From NCBI GenBank assembly GCA_028287545.1, contig JAQBPL010000157.1, forward strand, positions 1-21,268: DNA of 21,268 nucleotides, given 5' to 3'. The notes beneath the pieces are model-generated. The model was not told the DNA's origin. It ran no database searches and worked only from the letters and a program-made list of their open reading frames with translations. Position 1 is the stretch's first letter; every line of letters begins with the position of its first letter. The position numbers and the translations under genes are program-made. This stretch comes from Vulcanimicrobiota bacterium. GTDB lineage: Bacteria; Eremiobacterota; Eremiobacteria; Baltobacterales; Baltobacteraceae. Below, piece after piece: positions 5,935 to 14,596 of this stretch.

Positions 5935-8115
5935 TTATCGCTTGAGCCTGCACCACGAGACGTCCCAGTCGGCGACCTCGTAGTTCTTCGACGTGACGTA
6001 CTGCGAATCGAAGTTCTCGCACGTGCTGGTGCCGGAATGCGCTCGGAGGTACCATCCCTCCATCGGACGCCGCGTCGTAAATCGCTCGAAATAGACCGTC
6101 CGGCGCGCAGCGGGAATGACGCTGAGCAGGATACTCGGATTTGCCGGTAACCAACGCTTTGCGGGAATTGCTTGACGGTCGCCGGGCGCCTCGGGCATGA
6201 GCGTCAATCCTTCGAAGACCATCGGATCAGATGGCGCCGCGTGCGCTCGGTCGAGCACCGCCATCGCGTTCGGGGGCAGCTGCGGAAGCAATCCCGGGAT
6301 GCCGGCCTGATAGCCGGCGCGGATTTCGCCGGCGGCGATGGACATCGCGGGCAGATCGCCGACCGTGAGAGCGATGGCGACCGTCAACGGGGCGACGAGA
6401 GCGAAGCGCACGTACCGTTCTCCCACGCCGAGCACCCGCTCGCGGTCGAGTACGAACAAGATCGCCGCGATTGCGAGCCAGAGCGGCGTAGAGATATTCG
6501 TGACGTTCGAATCGGCGCTCCGCGCGATGAAGTAGCTGGCAGTCGCCCAGATTGCGGCCGCGGCCGCATACAGAAGCGGAATGGCTTGGCGCGGTGCCGC
6601 CGAGTGCTTGACGACGAGCACACACGCGCTCACGCACACCGCTAGGCTGAGCACGAGCATCCAGACCGCCCCGAAGCCGCTGATCGGATATGCGCCGAAG
6701 CCCTTCCCGTAGCTGAGGCCAAACTCGTAAAACGCGAAATAGTCGGGTCCGTGACCGAGCGCGAACACGTACGTGAGCTGAACGATGAACGCGGCGGCTG
6801 CCAACAGCAACAGCGGCAGACACAAAAGGAAGAGTCTCGGCGGACGCGCGAGCGCTCGAATCTGCGCCCAGATCGCTCTCCCGCCGGCGTCAGGGAGAAC
6901 AAGCGCGGCGAGGCTCGGGATCCAAATGACCGTCACGTAGATGGCACTTTCGGCGGACCAAAGAACCCCGAAAAGCCAGATGACGCTCCCGCCCACGATC
7001 GTCCACCGCCGGCTCGCGCGCGCGGCCTTCTTGGCGTAGCCGATCAAAAGGACGAGAATCAGGGCTTCGACCCAGAAGAACCGCAACGCGCCCACGCTGG
7101 GATAAAATTGCGGACCGGAGAGATGCGGATACTCCCCGGGGATGAGAAAGACCAAGACGAGCGTCGCGAGAAATGAAAACGCGATCGAGAAACGGCCTAC
7201 GCGAAGCGAGCGCAGGACGAAAAAGAGCATGCACGCCGACGCGAAAATCAGCGCCGCGTCCAAGACGTACATCGACGTCCAAACGGAGGCGAACGGCATA
7301 ACCGCGATCGCCAACATGCTGAAAAAACCATACTGCGACGGGACGTCCCACAGGAGCCACCCGCCCTGGCGAACGAGTTCCGCCGGGCCGACGAAAAAGC
7401 CCCAGTGATGCGTCGAATTCGCACTGCTGAAAAAGTCTTGCCGGAAGCTCAACAAAACGAAGACGAGCAACGCGAGACCGTCGAGGGCGAGGGCCGCGAT
7501 CTTGCCGGCGCGGGTGTTTCGCTCCACGGGCGCGCGCAGCGCGTGGACGTTGAGGACCAGAGCGACGGCAAAAACGATCAGTGCGAATCGGCCTGGCCCG
7601 GATTGCAATGCCCCGAACAGCCAGGACCCTAACGGCTGCGCCCACGCAATGGTGGCACCGGCGACCCACGACACGAAGATGACGCCCAGGTCGATGAGCG
7701 TTGGAGCCGCCTCACCCCGAGGCTTGAACGCGCGCAGGATCAGCCAATGTACCACGACGATGGCGAAGACGTAGTACTCCCCGAGCGCGACGACCGCAAT
7801 GAGCGCGAGAACGATCGCGAGGGCGGCAGACACCCAAGCCAGGCGGTGCCGCCAGGCTGCCGTCGTGTTGGGTCGTTCCTTCCAAAACGCAGAACTCGCC
7901 AGCACGAGCGCTGCGACTCCGACGCAGAGATACGCCCACCACATCGCGCGCGGCAAGCCCTGCGCGAAGAGCGGGCAGGCTGCGGCTTCGAGATGCCCGC
8001 CGCACGACGCGACGTAGGAGATCCCGATGACGGCGAGGCCGGTCGCGGCCAGCCCCCCCGAAACCCATAAGATGGCCGGGGCTCGCCCGCGGAAGCCTGC
8101 GAAACTCAACTGCAA
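5935..8115 (-). CDS. Large polytopic membrane protein, GT-C-glycosyltransferase-like
   Basis: About 726 residues with a dozen or more hydrophobic segments, followed by a hydrophilic C-terminal tail of roughly 140 residues (from DRAHAAPSDP to the end). An early extracytoplasmic loop holds THHWGFFVGPAELVRQGG and WDVPSQYGFF, acidic and aromatic residues of the kind found at the catalytic loop of GT-C enzymes that use polyprenyl-phosphate-sugar donors. No further motif allows a firm family name. The start is doubtful: no in-frame ATG precedes the first membrane segment. TTG at 8115, 4 bp after the epimerase stop, fits best; TTG at 8109, or GTG at 8190 overlapping the epimerase, are alternatives. 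It could instead be an integral membrane protein of unknown activity. The gene is bracketed by a 19-bp direct repeat. Confidence 0.7.
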   Translation of the reverse strand: MQLSFAGFRGRAPAILWVSGGLAATGLAVIGISYVASCGGHLEAAACPLFAQGLPRAMWWAYLCVGVAALVLASSAFWKERPNTTAAWRHRLAWVSAALAIVLALIAVVALGEYYVFAIVVVHWLILRAFKPRGEAAPTLIDLGVIFVSWVAGATIAWAQPLGSWLFGALQSGPGRFALIVFAVALVLNVHALRAPVERNTRAGKIAALALDGLALLVFVLLSFRQDFFSSANSTHHWGFFVGPAELVRQGGWLLWDVPSQYGFFSMLAIAVMPFASVWTSMYVLDAALIFASACMLFFVLRSLRVGRFSIAFSFLATLVLVFLIPGEYPHLSGPQFYPSVGALRFFWVEALILVLLIGYAKKAARASRRWTIVGGSVIWLFGVLWSAESAIYVTVIWIPSLAALVLPDAGGRAIWAQIRALARPPRLFLLCLPLLLLAAAAFIVQLTYVFALGHGPDYFAFYEFGLSYGKGFGAYPISGFGAVWMLVLSLAVCVSACVLVVKHSAAPRQAIPLLYAAAAAIWATASYFIARSADSNVTNISTPLWLAIAAILFVLDRERVLGVGERYVRFALVAPLTVAIALTVGDLPAMSIAAGEIRAGYQAGIPGLLPQLPPNAMAVLDRAHAAPSDPMVFEGLTLMPEAPGDRQAIPAKRWLPANPSILLSVIPAARRTVYFERFTTRRPMEGWYLRAHSGTSTCENFDSQYVTSKNYEVADWDVSWCRLKR

Positions 8116-8119
8116 CGCG

Positions 8120-9193
8120 CTACGACCAAAGGGGCGCGACGAGGCGCTCGTTCTCGCGAATCCACGTGAAAATCTCGGCGAGCGTTTCACGCGGCGACTT
8201 GCGCGGGGCCCATCCCGTGTCGGCCGTGATGCGCCGGTTGTCGGTGACGTACAGGCGCACGTCCGAAGGCCGGTTTTCGGCGACGCGTCCGAAGTCGACG
8301 CGGTTTCCGGTGATCTCCTCGCACAGCGCCGTCGTCTCCGCCAGCGAAAGGCTCGAGCGCAATCCTCCGCCGACGTTGTACACCCGCCGCGGCAGTTCCG
8401 CGATGCGATCCAGCTGCAGCAGTACGAGATCGCACAGCTCGTCGATCGCGATGAAGTCGCGAACCTGCTTCCCCGTTCCGCCGTAGCCGATGTATTTCAG
8501 CGGCTGCTTGAAATAATGACGCCCCATCCAGAGCGCGAAGACGCCTTGATCGACTTTGCCCATCTGCCACGGGCCGGTGATCACGCCGCAGCGGTCGATC
8601 ACGTACCGCAGTCCGTACATGTCGGCGTATTCTTCGAGGATCAGCTCGCAGGCAAGCTTCGTCGTGCCGTACAGCGAGCGCGCACCCGCGAGCGGGAAGT
8701 CCTCGCCGATCCCGGCAGGGCCGACCCCGGGGAGTGTCTGGTCCGGGGCGATCGTGAACCGCGTCGGCTCTTCTTCCCACGCAATCGCCTCGAGCGAGGC
8801 CACCGGATACACGCGGCTCGTGGAGACGAACACGACGTCGGCCCCGTCGCGGCGCGCGACCTCGAGGAGGTTGACGGTTCCCGTCAGGTTCGTATCGATC
8901 ACGTATTGTGGCCCGTTCTCGTACGCGGCGAGCACGGCCGGCTCCGCCGAGCAGTCGACGACGAGATCGAACTTCGTGCCCGCAAACGCGAGATCGTCGG
9001 GCCGCCGGATGTCCGCGTGCACGAAGTCGATGCGCGCTGCGGATAACCGCGGGAGATTCCATTCCGATCCGCGGCGTTTTAGACTGTCGGCGACGATGAT
9101 GCGCGCGTCCGGATATCGTGCGCGCAGACGCAGGGCGAGGTTGGAGCCCACGAAGCCGGCGCCGCCGGCGACGAGGACGGACGAATGTGCCAT
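8120..9193 (-). CDS. NAD-dependent epimerase, CDP-paratose 2-epimerase-like
   Basis: A 357-residue extended short-chain dehydrogenase/reductase. The N-terminus has the Rossmann motif GGAGFVGSN at 10-18. The catalytic region has STSRVY at 124-129 and YGTTK at 175-179 (Tyr175, Lys179). CSAEPAVLAAYENGP, CGVITGPWQMGKVDQG and YGGTGKQVRDFI are hallmarks of proteins annotated as CDP-paratose/tyvelose 2-epimerases. That reaction inverts C2 of a CDP-3,6-dideoxyhexose, but related proteins may act on other nucleotide sugars, and no ddhA-D homologues for making CDP-3,6-dideoxyhexoses are visible in this window. The ATG at 9193 is fixed by the start of homology. The gene lies 17 bp after the GT2 gene. 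The frame stays open far upstream of this ATG, inside the GT2 gene, but that part is Arg-rich and not coding. Confidence 0.85.
   Translation of the reverse strand: MAHSSVLVAGGAGFVGSNLALRLRARYPDARIIVADSLKRRGSEWNLPRLSAARIDFVHADIRRPDDLAFAGTKFDLVVDCSAEPAVLAAYENGPQYVIDTNLTGTVNLLEVARRDGADVVFVSTSRVYPVASLEAIAWEEEPTRFTIAPDQTLPGVGPAGIGEDFPLAGARSLYGTTKLACELILEEYADMYGLRYVIDRCGVITGPWQMGKVDQGVFALWMGRHYFKQPLKYIGYGGTGKQVRDFIAIDELCDLVLLQLDRIAELPRRVYNVGGGLRSSLSLAETTALCEEITGNRVDFGRVAENRPSDVRLYVTDNRRITADTGWAPRKSPRETLAEIFTWIRENERLVAPLWS
8139..8157. repeat. 19-bp direct repeat, right copy (in epimerase 3' end)
   Basis: Identical to 5869-5887. Here it encodes the RENERLV part near the C-terminus of the epimerase. 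See the left copy for the partner. Confidence 0.85.
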
Positions 9194-9210
9194 AGCGCGG
9201 TACTCCGGGG

Positions 9211-11355
9211 CTACAGCCCGAGCGCGTAGTTCTCGGTGTCGAGCGTCAGATTTCGGTTGTAGTGCGGATCGGCGACCTCTGAAGTGCGCCACCGCTCGCG
9301 CATGAACTGCTGCTCCCGATAGAACCGCTCCAACTTCTCGGGCGTGTTCTCGTGGCCGCGGCTCTTCGATTCGTAGTGGAAGATCTCGACGTGCGGCAGA
9401 TAGACGTTTTGGTATCCGGCGGCCTGCACGCGCAGGCAGAAATCGACGTCGTTGAACGCGATCGCCAGTTCTTCGTTGAATCCGCCGACTTCCTCGAACA
9501 CCGTTCGGCGCACCATGAGGCATGCCGCGGTCACCGCCGAGAAGTTGTTCACCGTCTGCAGAGTCCCGAAATAGCCCGGCGCATCGCCCGGGAAGTACTT
9601 GTGGCTGTGTCCCGCAACGCCGCCGAGGCCGATCACGACGCCGGCATGCTGAACGGTACCGTCGTCGTAGAGCAGCTTCGCACCGACCGCTCCGATCGAC
9701 GGGCGCTGCGCCTGTTCCACCATTGCTTCGATCCAGTCCGGCGTGAGGATCTCGGTGTCGTTGTTGAGGAACAGCAGATATTTTCCCGACGACTGCCGTG
9801 CCGCATAGTTGTTGATGCTCGAGAAATTGAACGGCACGTCGTGCGCGACGAGCTTGACGCGCCGCGGTTCGCGCTCGGCCCACGCGCCGAACACCCGCAG
9901 CGACTCCCGGTCGGTGGTGCCGTTGTCGAGCAGGACCACTTCGATGTCGCCGTACGTCGAGCGCTCGAAGACCGAGCGCAGACAGCGGTCGACGTCCTCG
10001 CCGTGATCGCGCGTCGGGACGATCAGGCTCACGCGGCCGGCGTCGCGCAATTCGTACCGCACCGTATACGTACCGGGAAGCCGCTCCGAGCTCTCGACTC
10101 GCCCGGGCTCGCCTCGGCGCGCCAGCGACTCCTCGATGGCGCGCACGGCGGCGTCGTACGCGTAGCCTTTCTGCTCGCGCGAGGATGCCGTCGATTCTTC
10201 GTGGATCCGCCAATGGTAGAGCACGCGCGGGATGTGCTCGACGCGGCCGGTGCGCTCGGTCGCCCGTAAGATGAGGTCGTAGTCCTGGCTGCCTTCGAAG
10301 CCGGGCCGGAAGCCGCCGATCTCTTCGATCAGCGCGCGCCGGTACACCCCGAGATGCGAGACGTAGTTGCGCGAGAGCAGGGAGTCCGGCGACCAATCCG
10401 GTTTGAAATACGGATCGCGCCGCCGGCCGCGCTCGTCGAGCTTGTCCTCGTCGGAGTAGATGATGTCGACGTCCGGGCGCCGGTTCACGACGAGAGCGTT
10501 TTCGAACAGCGCATCGACGGAGAGGAGGTCGTCGTGGTCGAGCAGCGCGACGAAGTCACCGCTCGCGACCGCGAGCGCGCTGTTGCTGGTCGCCGCGATG
10601 TGCCCGTTGGTCTCCCGGAAGTGGAGCTTGATGCGCGGGTCGTCCGCGGCGTATTCTTCCAGCACTTTGCGCACGTGCGGCTTGCGCGAGGCGTCGTCCG
10701 CGATGCACAGTTCCCAGTCGGGATACGCTTGCAGCTGCACCGACTCGATCGCCGCGCGCAGATACTCTTCCGGCGTCTCGTAGACGGGCATCAGGACGCT
10801 GAAGGTCGGCCGCTCGGTGAGCAGCGGCAAGAGGTCGCGCATCCGCCGCACGTCGGACGGACGAACGCGGTGCTCGAGCACCCAGCGTTCGTAAGCGGCG
10901 TCACGTTCCCACGCGTCGCCGGCTTCGTCAACCTCCGGAACCCAGTACGGCTGCGCGCCGAACGGGTGCATGCGCAGGCGCTGCTTGAGGGTGAACCAGG
11001 CGTTGCGCACCCTCCAGAACTTGCTCGTTTGCATCGAAGCGAGCAGCGTGCGCGCCTCACGGAGAATCGGCTGCGTGCGCGCGATGTGCGCCCGCGCCCG
11101 CGCGAGTTCCGCCTGCGCTTCCTGGCGCTCCCGCTCGGCTGCCCACGCGGAGATCTGCATCTCCGTATTGCGGACGTGCAGGGCGCGCAAGCGCGCCTCC
11201 GCCGCGAGCTGCGCGCGCGTCGCGGCGGCTGCAACGGCACGGACCCCTTCGATATCGGCTGCGAGCTGCTCGCTAAGCGCACGCCACCGCTCGCTATGCG
11301 CGCCGGTATGCGTCGGTACGTTCGATGAAGCGGCTACGCGTTCGTCAGTGTCCAT
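9211..11355 (-). CDS. Two-domain GT2 glycosyltransferase with N-terminal coiled coil
   Basis: A 714-residue protein of three parts. Residues about 22-105 are Ala/Arg/Glu-rich with heptad character, probably a coiled coil, followed by an SKFWRVRNAW linker common in such enzymes. Residues 184-385 are a GT-A/GT2 domain (FSVLMPVYETPEEYL, CIADDAS, LLDHDDLL at 271-278, YSDEDK at 300-305). Residues 441-660 are a second GT2 domain (VSLIVPTRDHGE, LLDNGTTD, FLNNDTEIL at 529-537, FNDVDFCLR). Each has a plausible DxD-like metal site and a late acidic residue, so both may be active. The pair could build an alternating linkage in the O-antigen chain at the cytoplasmic face. It starts at ATG 11355 and is the first gene of the leftward block, 66 bp from a divergent gene. 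Sugar specificity cannot be read from sequence. Confidence 0.9.
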   Translation of the reverse strand: MDTDERVAASSNVPTHTGAHSERWRALSEQLAADIEGVRAVAAAATRAQLAAEARLRALHVRNTEMQISAWAAERERQEAQAELARARAHIARTQPILREARTLLASMQTSKFWRVRNAWFTLKQRLRMHPFGAQPYWVPEVDEAGDAWERDAAYERWVLEHRVRPSDVRRMRDLLPLLTERPTFSVLMPVYETPEEYLRAAIESVQLQAYPDWELCIADDASRKPHVRKVLEEYAADDPRIKLHFRETNGHIAATSNSALAVASGDFVALLDHDDLLSVDALFENALVVNRRPDVDIIYSDEDKLDERGRRRDPYFKPDWSPDSLLSRNYVSHLGVYRRALIEEIGGFRPGFEGSQDYDLILRATERTGRVEHIPRVLYHWRIHEESTASSREQKGYAYDAAVRAIEESLARRGEPGRVESSERLPGTYTVRYELRDAGRVSLIVPTRDHGEDVDRCLRSVFERSTYGDIEVVLLDNGTTDRESLRVFGAWAEREPRRVKLVAHDVPFNFSSINNYAARQSSGKYLLFLNNDTEILTPDWIEAMVEQAQRPSIGAVGAKLLYDDGTVQHAGVVIGLGGVAGHSHKYFPGDAPGYFGTLQTVNNFSAVTAACLMVRRTVFEEVGGFNEELAIAFNDVDFCLRVQAAGYQNVYLPHVEIFHYESKSRGHENTPEKLERFYREQQFMRERWRTSEVADPHYNRNLTLDTENYALGL

Positions 11356-11421
11356 ACATGAGGATCGGAAGGCCGCCGGTTACGCGGCGTACAAGGGATC
11401 GCCTCGCCTTTCTGGCCGACG

Positions 11422-12711
11422 ATGAGGAATTCCGTCTCTCCCCCTGTTTTCAACCCGCGCAACGTCGTTGCGACCACGCGCGGCGAGATCGACGTGTTCG
11501 ACTGGGTCGACGGACTCTGCGGACTTCTTCCGCATGTCGGACGCCCGCGCGTCCCAAAGGGTGCGCCGCTCGTCGTCTCCGGCTGGGCCGTCGACCCGAC
11601 CTCCGACGAGCCGCCGGCCGCCGTGGCGGTCGTGCTCGACGACGGCCCGGCTTCGCCGGCGGAATCCGGGCTGGACCGCTCCGACTTGCGAGCGGAGCTG
11701 GGTCCCGGAACGCCGCAGGACATCGGCTTTCGGGCGGTCGTGCCGATCGAACACCTCACCCCCGGCGGACACGCGCTCCACGTTTACGTGCTGGGCGCGG
11801 ACGGTGCATGGTACGACGCTGCGGAGCGGTCGTTCTGGGTGTACGCGAGCGTCAAACCCGGTTTGGAGGCCCACGCCGGTTCGGCACGCGTGTTCTTCGA
11901 CCACGTCGAGGACGTTCCGATCGCCGGTCCGCGCGGACCGCTCGACGGCGTCGTGCCGCAGGGGGACGTCGCCGTCGTGATGGGGTGGGCGATCGACCGC
12001 GACGGCGAGCGGGCGCCTGCGGGAGTCTGCGCGATCGACGCGGCCGGGCGGACCTGGAGCGCTCCCTGCGACGTGCGCCGAGCGGACGTGCGCGGGGCGA
12101 TCGGGGCCGCGACCGACTACCTCGGCTTCGAGATTTCGATACCGACCGAGGCACTCAGCCGCGGCCCCAATCGCTTCGCGCTTCAGGCGTTCGACGCCGA
12201 CGGACGGCGCTACGGGCGGTCGGTCGCCGCGGACTTCGACGTGGCGGCCGAGATGCGCTCGTTTCCTAGGTTCGCGCACCGTACGGACGAGCGCGTCGAC
12301 GCCATGGTTCTGTTCACAGGATCCGGGCAGTCGACCCTGCTTGGGCCGCGCGCAGTGATGGAGTGGGAGCGCGGGGAGGTCTGCTCGCTGGAGGGTTGGG
12401 CGCTCGTCGGAGAGGAGCCGTCGGCGCAGATATTCCTCGAACTGCGCCCGCCGGGAGCGGCGATGCTGCCGTTGCGGTACCAAACGATCTCCGGCTTTGC
12501 GCGGAAGCGGTCGCCGCGCGCTCTCCCCGTGCCGCCGCGCGATGATGCCTGGTTCGCGTATGCGATCGACACGTCGAACCTCACGCCCGGAACGTACGCG
12601 CTGCGCATCGCCGTCGTGCGTGCCGGTCGCTGCTTCTACGCGCGCGGTGAACTCGGGAGCGTGCGCGTCGTCGAGCCGGCCGGCTCTTCGCCCGCGGCGC
12701 GGCGCTTGTAG
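11422..12711 (+). CDS. Protein with three GWA-type beta-sandwich modules, unknown function
   Basis: A 429-residue protein with no enzyme motif. It consists of three units of about 125 residues. Each has a hydrophobic strand ending in GWA (residues 54-56, 188-190, 325-327; the first two continue VD or ID), a hydrophilic middle with R.D(L/V)R..(L/I)G in the first two, and a G-F/WF strand. Each then has a 'L..G.H/Y.L....' hairpin with an aromatic strand after it. A similar unit occurs in the gene at 14663-15214. No signal peptide or membrane anchor is evident, so it may be cytoplasmic or peripherally bound. The ATG at 11422 has no SD. The last 76 bp overlap the convergent GT2 gene. A carbohydrate-binding or scaffold role is plausible from the fold type and the neighbours, but this is inference. 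Confidence 0.75.
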   Translation: MRNSVSPPVFNPRNVVATTRGEIDVFDWVDGLCGLLPHVGRPRVPKGAPLVVSGWAVDPTSDEPPAAVAVVLDDGPASPAESGLDRSDLRAELGPGTPQDIGFRAVVPIEHLTPGGHALHVYVLGADGAWYDAAERSFWVYASVKPGLEAHAGSARVFFDHVEDVPIAGPRGPLDGVVPQGDVAVVMGWAIDRDGERAPAGVCAIDAAGRTWSAPCDVRRADVRGAIGAATDYLGFEISIPTEALSRGPNRFALQAFDADGRRYGRSVAADFDVAAEMRSFPRFAHRTDERVDAMVLFTGSGQSTLLGPRAVMEWERGEVCSLEGWALVGEEPSAQIFLELRPPGAAMLPLRYQTISGFARKRSPRALPVPPRDDAWFAYAIDTSNLTPGTYALRIAVVRAGRCFYARGELGSVRVVEPAGSSPAARRL

Positions 12712-13424
12712 TCGCCGCGCGAAAGCCACTTCTCGATCAGTGCGTAGAGCAGGATGAAGAGATAGCGGCTGCCCATCTCCTTGATCTTGAACTTCGAGAC
12801 CCCGCCTTTACGGTTGTACCAGCTGGTCGGGATCACCGTCCACGAGTAGCCGCGGACGATCGCCTTGAGCGGCAGCTCGACGGTGATGTTGAAATGGTGC
12901 GAGAGAATCGGACGCACGCCGTCGATCACCTCACGCCGATAGCATTTGAACGCGTTCGTTACGTCGTTGTAGCGAATCCCCATGAGGGCGGCGACGAACA
13001 CGTTGGCGACGCGGTTCAGCGCCAGCTTGAGCCAGGGATACTCGACGACGTTCGCGCCGCGCGTGAAACGCGACCCGAAGACGCAGTCGTAGCCGCGCTC
13101 GATGCCGCGCCAATAGCCGACCACGTCGCCGGCATCGTCAGAGGCGTCGGCCATGACGATGCACACCGCATCGCCGGCGAAAGCGTCGAGCCCGGTGTGG
13201 ATCGCGTTGCCGAAGCCGTTCCGGCGCAGGTTCGGAACGCACCGCACCGGCGGCCACCGCTCGGCGACGCCCGCGACCACCTGGGCCGTGCGGTCCGTCG
13301 AGTGGTCGTCGACTACGACGATTTCGAAGGGGATGTGCTCCGCCGTCAACCGTTCGGCAAGCTCGACCAGCGTCGGCTCGATGGTGTCTTCTTCGTTGTG
13401 CGCCGGGATGACGACGGAAAGCAC
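12636..13424 (-). CDS. GT2 glycosyltransferase, polyprenyl-phosphate sugar synthase (DPM1-like)
   Basis: A 262-residue single-domain GT2. The N-terminus has SVVIPAHNEEDTIEP, EIVVVDDHSTD (34-44), LRRNGFGNAIHTGLDAF and MADASDD (91-97, DxD-type site), followed by VFGSRF and NDVTNAFKCYRREV. This order is that of dolichyl/undecaprenyl-phosphate mannosyl- or glucosyltransferases, which transfer a sugar from a nucleotide to a polyprenyl phosphate on the inner face. A short hydrophobic stretch (about 220-232) near the end may bind the membrane, but the two C-terminal helices of the GtrB type are missing. The product could feed the GT-C-like membrane proteins of this locus. The start is GTG at 13424, one base after the stop of the epimerase gene, implying coupling. 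The 3' end overlaps the convergent gene by 76 bp. Confidence 0.85.
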   Translation of the reverse strand: MLSVVIPAHNEEDTIEPTLVELAERLTAEHIPFEIVVVDDHSTDRTAQVVAGVAERWPPVRCVPNLRRNGFGNAIHTGLDAFAGDAVCIVMADASDDAGDVVGYWRGIERGYDCVFGSRFTRGANVVEYPWLKLALNRVANVFVAALMGIRYNDVTNAFKCYRREVIDGVRPILSHHFNITVELPLKAIVRGYSWTVIPTSWYNRKGGVSKFKIKEMGSRYLFILLYALIEKWLSRGDYKRRAAGEEPAGSTTRTLPSSPRA

Positions 13425-13425
13425 G

Positions 13426-14514
13426 CTACACCTTGGCGCGTTCTTCGTCGGCCAGCCAGCGCTCGACGTTCTTGGCGTACATCTCCTGGGTCAGCGAGCG
13501 AAGGTCGTACTGCTGCTTCCAGCTCGGGTAGTGCGCGCGGAACTTCGCCATGTCGCTGATGTACCAGATGTGATCGCCGATGCGATTCGTGTCGGTATAC
13601 GTCCAGTCGAGCTTGCGGCCCGAGATCTCTTCGCAGAGCGCGATCGCCTCGACCATCGAACAGTTCGAGAACCGCGTCCCGCCGGCGTTGTACACCTCGC
13701 CGCTGCGCGGGTTGCGGAACACCTCGTCGAACGCGGAGACGAGATCGTGCGAGTGGATGTTGTCGCGGACCTGTTTGCCTTTGTAGCCGAAGACTTGATA
13801 GGGCTGACCGGTCACCGTGCACTTGAGCAGGTACGCGAGAAAACCGTGCAGCTTCGTGCCGGAGTGGTTGGGTCCGGTGAGGCAGCCGCCGCGAAACACG
13901 GCCGTCGGCATCCCAAAATACCGGCCGTACTCCTGCACGAGGACGTCCGCGGCGACTTTCGATGCGCCGAAGACCGAGTGCGTCGACTGGTCGATGCGGA
14001 GATTCTCGTCGATGCCTTCCCAGTAGGGATGCGCGCGATCGATTTCCCAGCGCGTCTCCTGCTCGATCAGCGGGAGCTCGTTGGGCGCGTCGCCGTAGAC
14101 TTTGTTGGTCGACGTGAAGATGAAGACGGCCTTGGGCGCATGCTTGCGCGTCGCCTCGAGCACCGAGAGCGTCCCGTTCGCGTTCACGGTGAAGTCCATG
14201 ATCGGATCGCTGGCGGCCCAATCGTGCGACGGCTGCGCCGCGGTATGGATGACCAGCGCGATGCGCGTGCCGAAGCGGCCGAACAGCTCGTCCATCGCCG
14301 CGGTGTCACGGATGTCCGCCGCGACGTGCGTGTACTGCTTGGGGAAGCGCGCTTCGAGCGAGAGCCGGTTCCACTCGGTCGATGCATCCGCACCGAAGAA
14401 GCGCTGGCGAAAGTTGTTGTCGATCCCAACGATCTCGTGACCCGCTTCGGCAAAGTAGGCGACCGCTTCCGATCCGATGAGACCGGCCGAACCGGTGACG
14501 ATGACAACGGACAT
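13426..14514 (-). CDS. NAD-dependent epimerase/dehydratase, second CDP-paratose 2-epimerase-like enzyme
   Basis: A 362-residue extended SDR. It has GSAGLIGSE (8-16, Rossmann), [25 protein letters not shown] (134-142), [12 protein letters not shown] and [17 protein letters not shown]. These segments are typical of a group annotated as CDP-paratose or CDP-tyvelose 2-epimerase. At the usual YxxxK site the sequence reads FGASK (Phe182, Lys186), so the catalytic Tyr appears to be Phe; other members of this group may share this. It is distant from the epimerase at 8120-9193, so the two are not a recent duplicate. The ATG at 14514 follows a good SD (TAAGGAG) at a rather long spacing of about 14 bases. 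It leads a two-gene operon with the DPM1-like GT2. Confidence 0.85.
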   Translation of the reverse strand: MSVVIVTGSAGLIGSEAVAYFAEAGHEIVGIDNNFRQRFFGADASTEWNRLSLEARFPKQYTHVAADIRDTAAMDELFGRFGTRIALVIHTAAQPSHDWAASDPIMDFTVNANGTLSVLEATRKHAPKAVFIFTSTNKVYGDAPNELPLIEQETRWEIDRAHPYWEGIDENLRIDQSTHSVFGASKVAADVLVQEYGRYFGMPTAVFRGGCLTGPNHSGTKLHGFLAYLLKCTVTGQPYQVFGYKGKQVRDNIHSHDLVSAFDEVFRNPRSGEVYNAGGTRFSNCSMVEAIALCEEISGRKLDWTYTDTNRIGDHIWYISDMAKFRAHYPSWKQQYDLRSLTQEMYAKNVERWLADEERAKV

Positions 14515-14527
14515 GGGGTTGTGCTGA

Positions 14528-14535
14528 TCTCCTTA
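14528..14535 (-). promoter_or_regulatory. Ribosome binding site of the second epimerase
   Basis: On the minus strand this reads TAAGGAGA, close to the ideal SD and one of the very few strong ones in the window. The spacing to the ATG at 14514 is about 14 bases, longer than usual. Confidence 0.55.
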
Positions 14536-14561
14536 GCATCGACGCGTACGCCGGGGCAGGT

Positions 14562-14596
14562 GTGCGGCGAACAGCGTCGTTTCTGCGACGCCGCAC
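14562..14596. other. Bulged hairpin in the divergent region
   Basis: An outer stem GTGCGG/CCGCAC (14562-14567 with 14591-14596) encloses an inner stem CGTCG/CGACG (14575-14579 with 14586-14590) with a six-base loop and a one-sided bulge. It could be a regulator site or an RNA structure in a leader. No T-run follows, so it is not an obvious terminator. Confidence 0.4.

Noticed and set aside
8116..8190. Longer N-terminus for the large membrane protein starting at GTG 8190
   Set aside because: It would overlap the epimerase gene by 71 bp with a charged, low-complexity extension and no SD. TTG 8115 directly after the epimerase stop is simpler, although not proven.
9194..10396. Open frame that extends the 8120-9193 epimerase far upstream on the minus strand, giving an apparent 758-residue protein
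   Set aside because: The extension is Arg-rich, has no recognisable fold, and lies inside the GT2 gene in another frame. The epimerase Rossmann motif begins right after the ATG at 9193.
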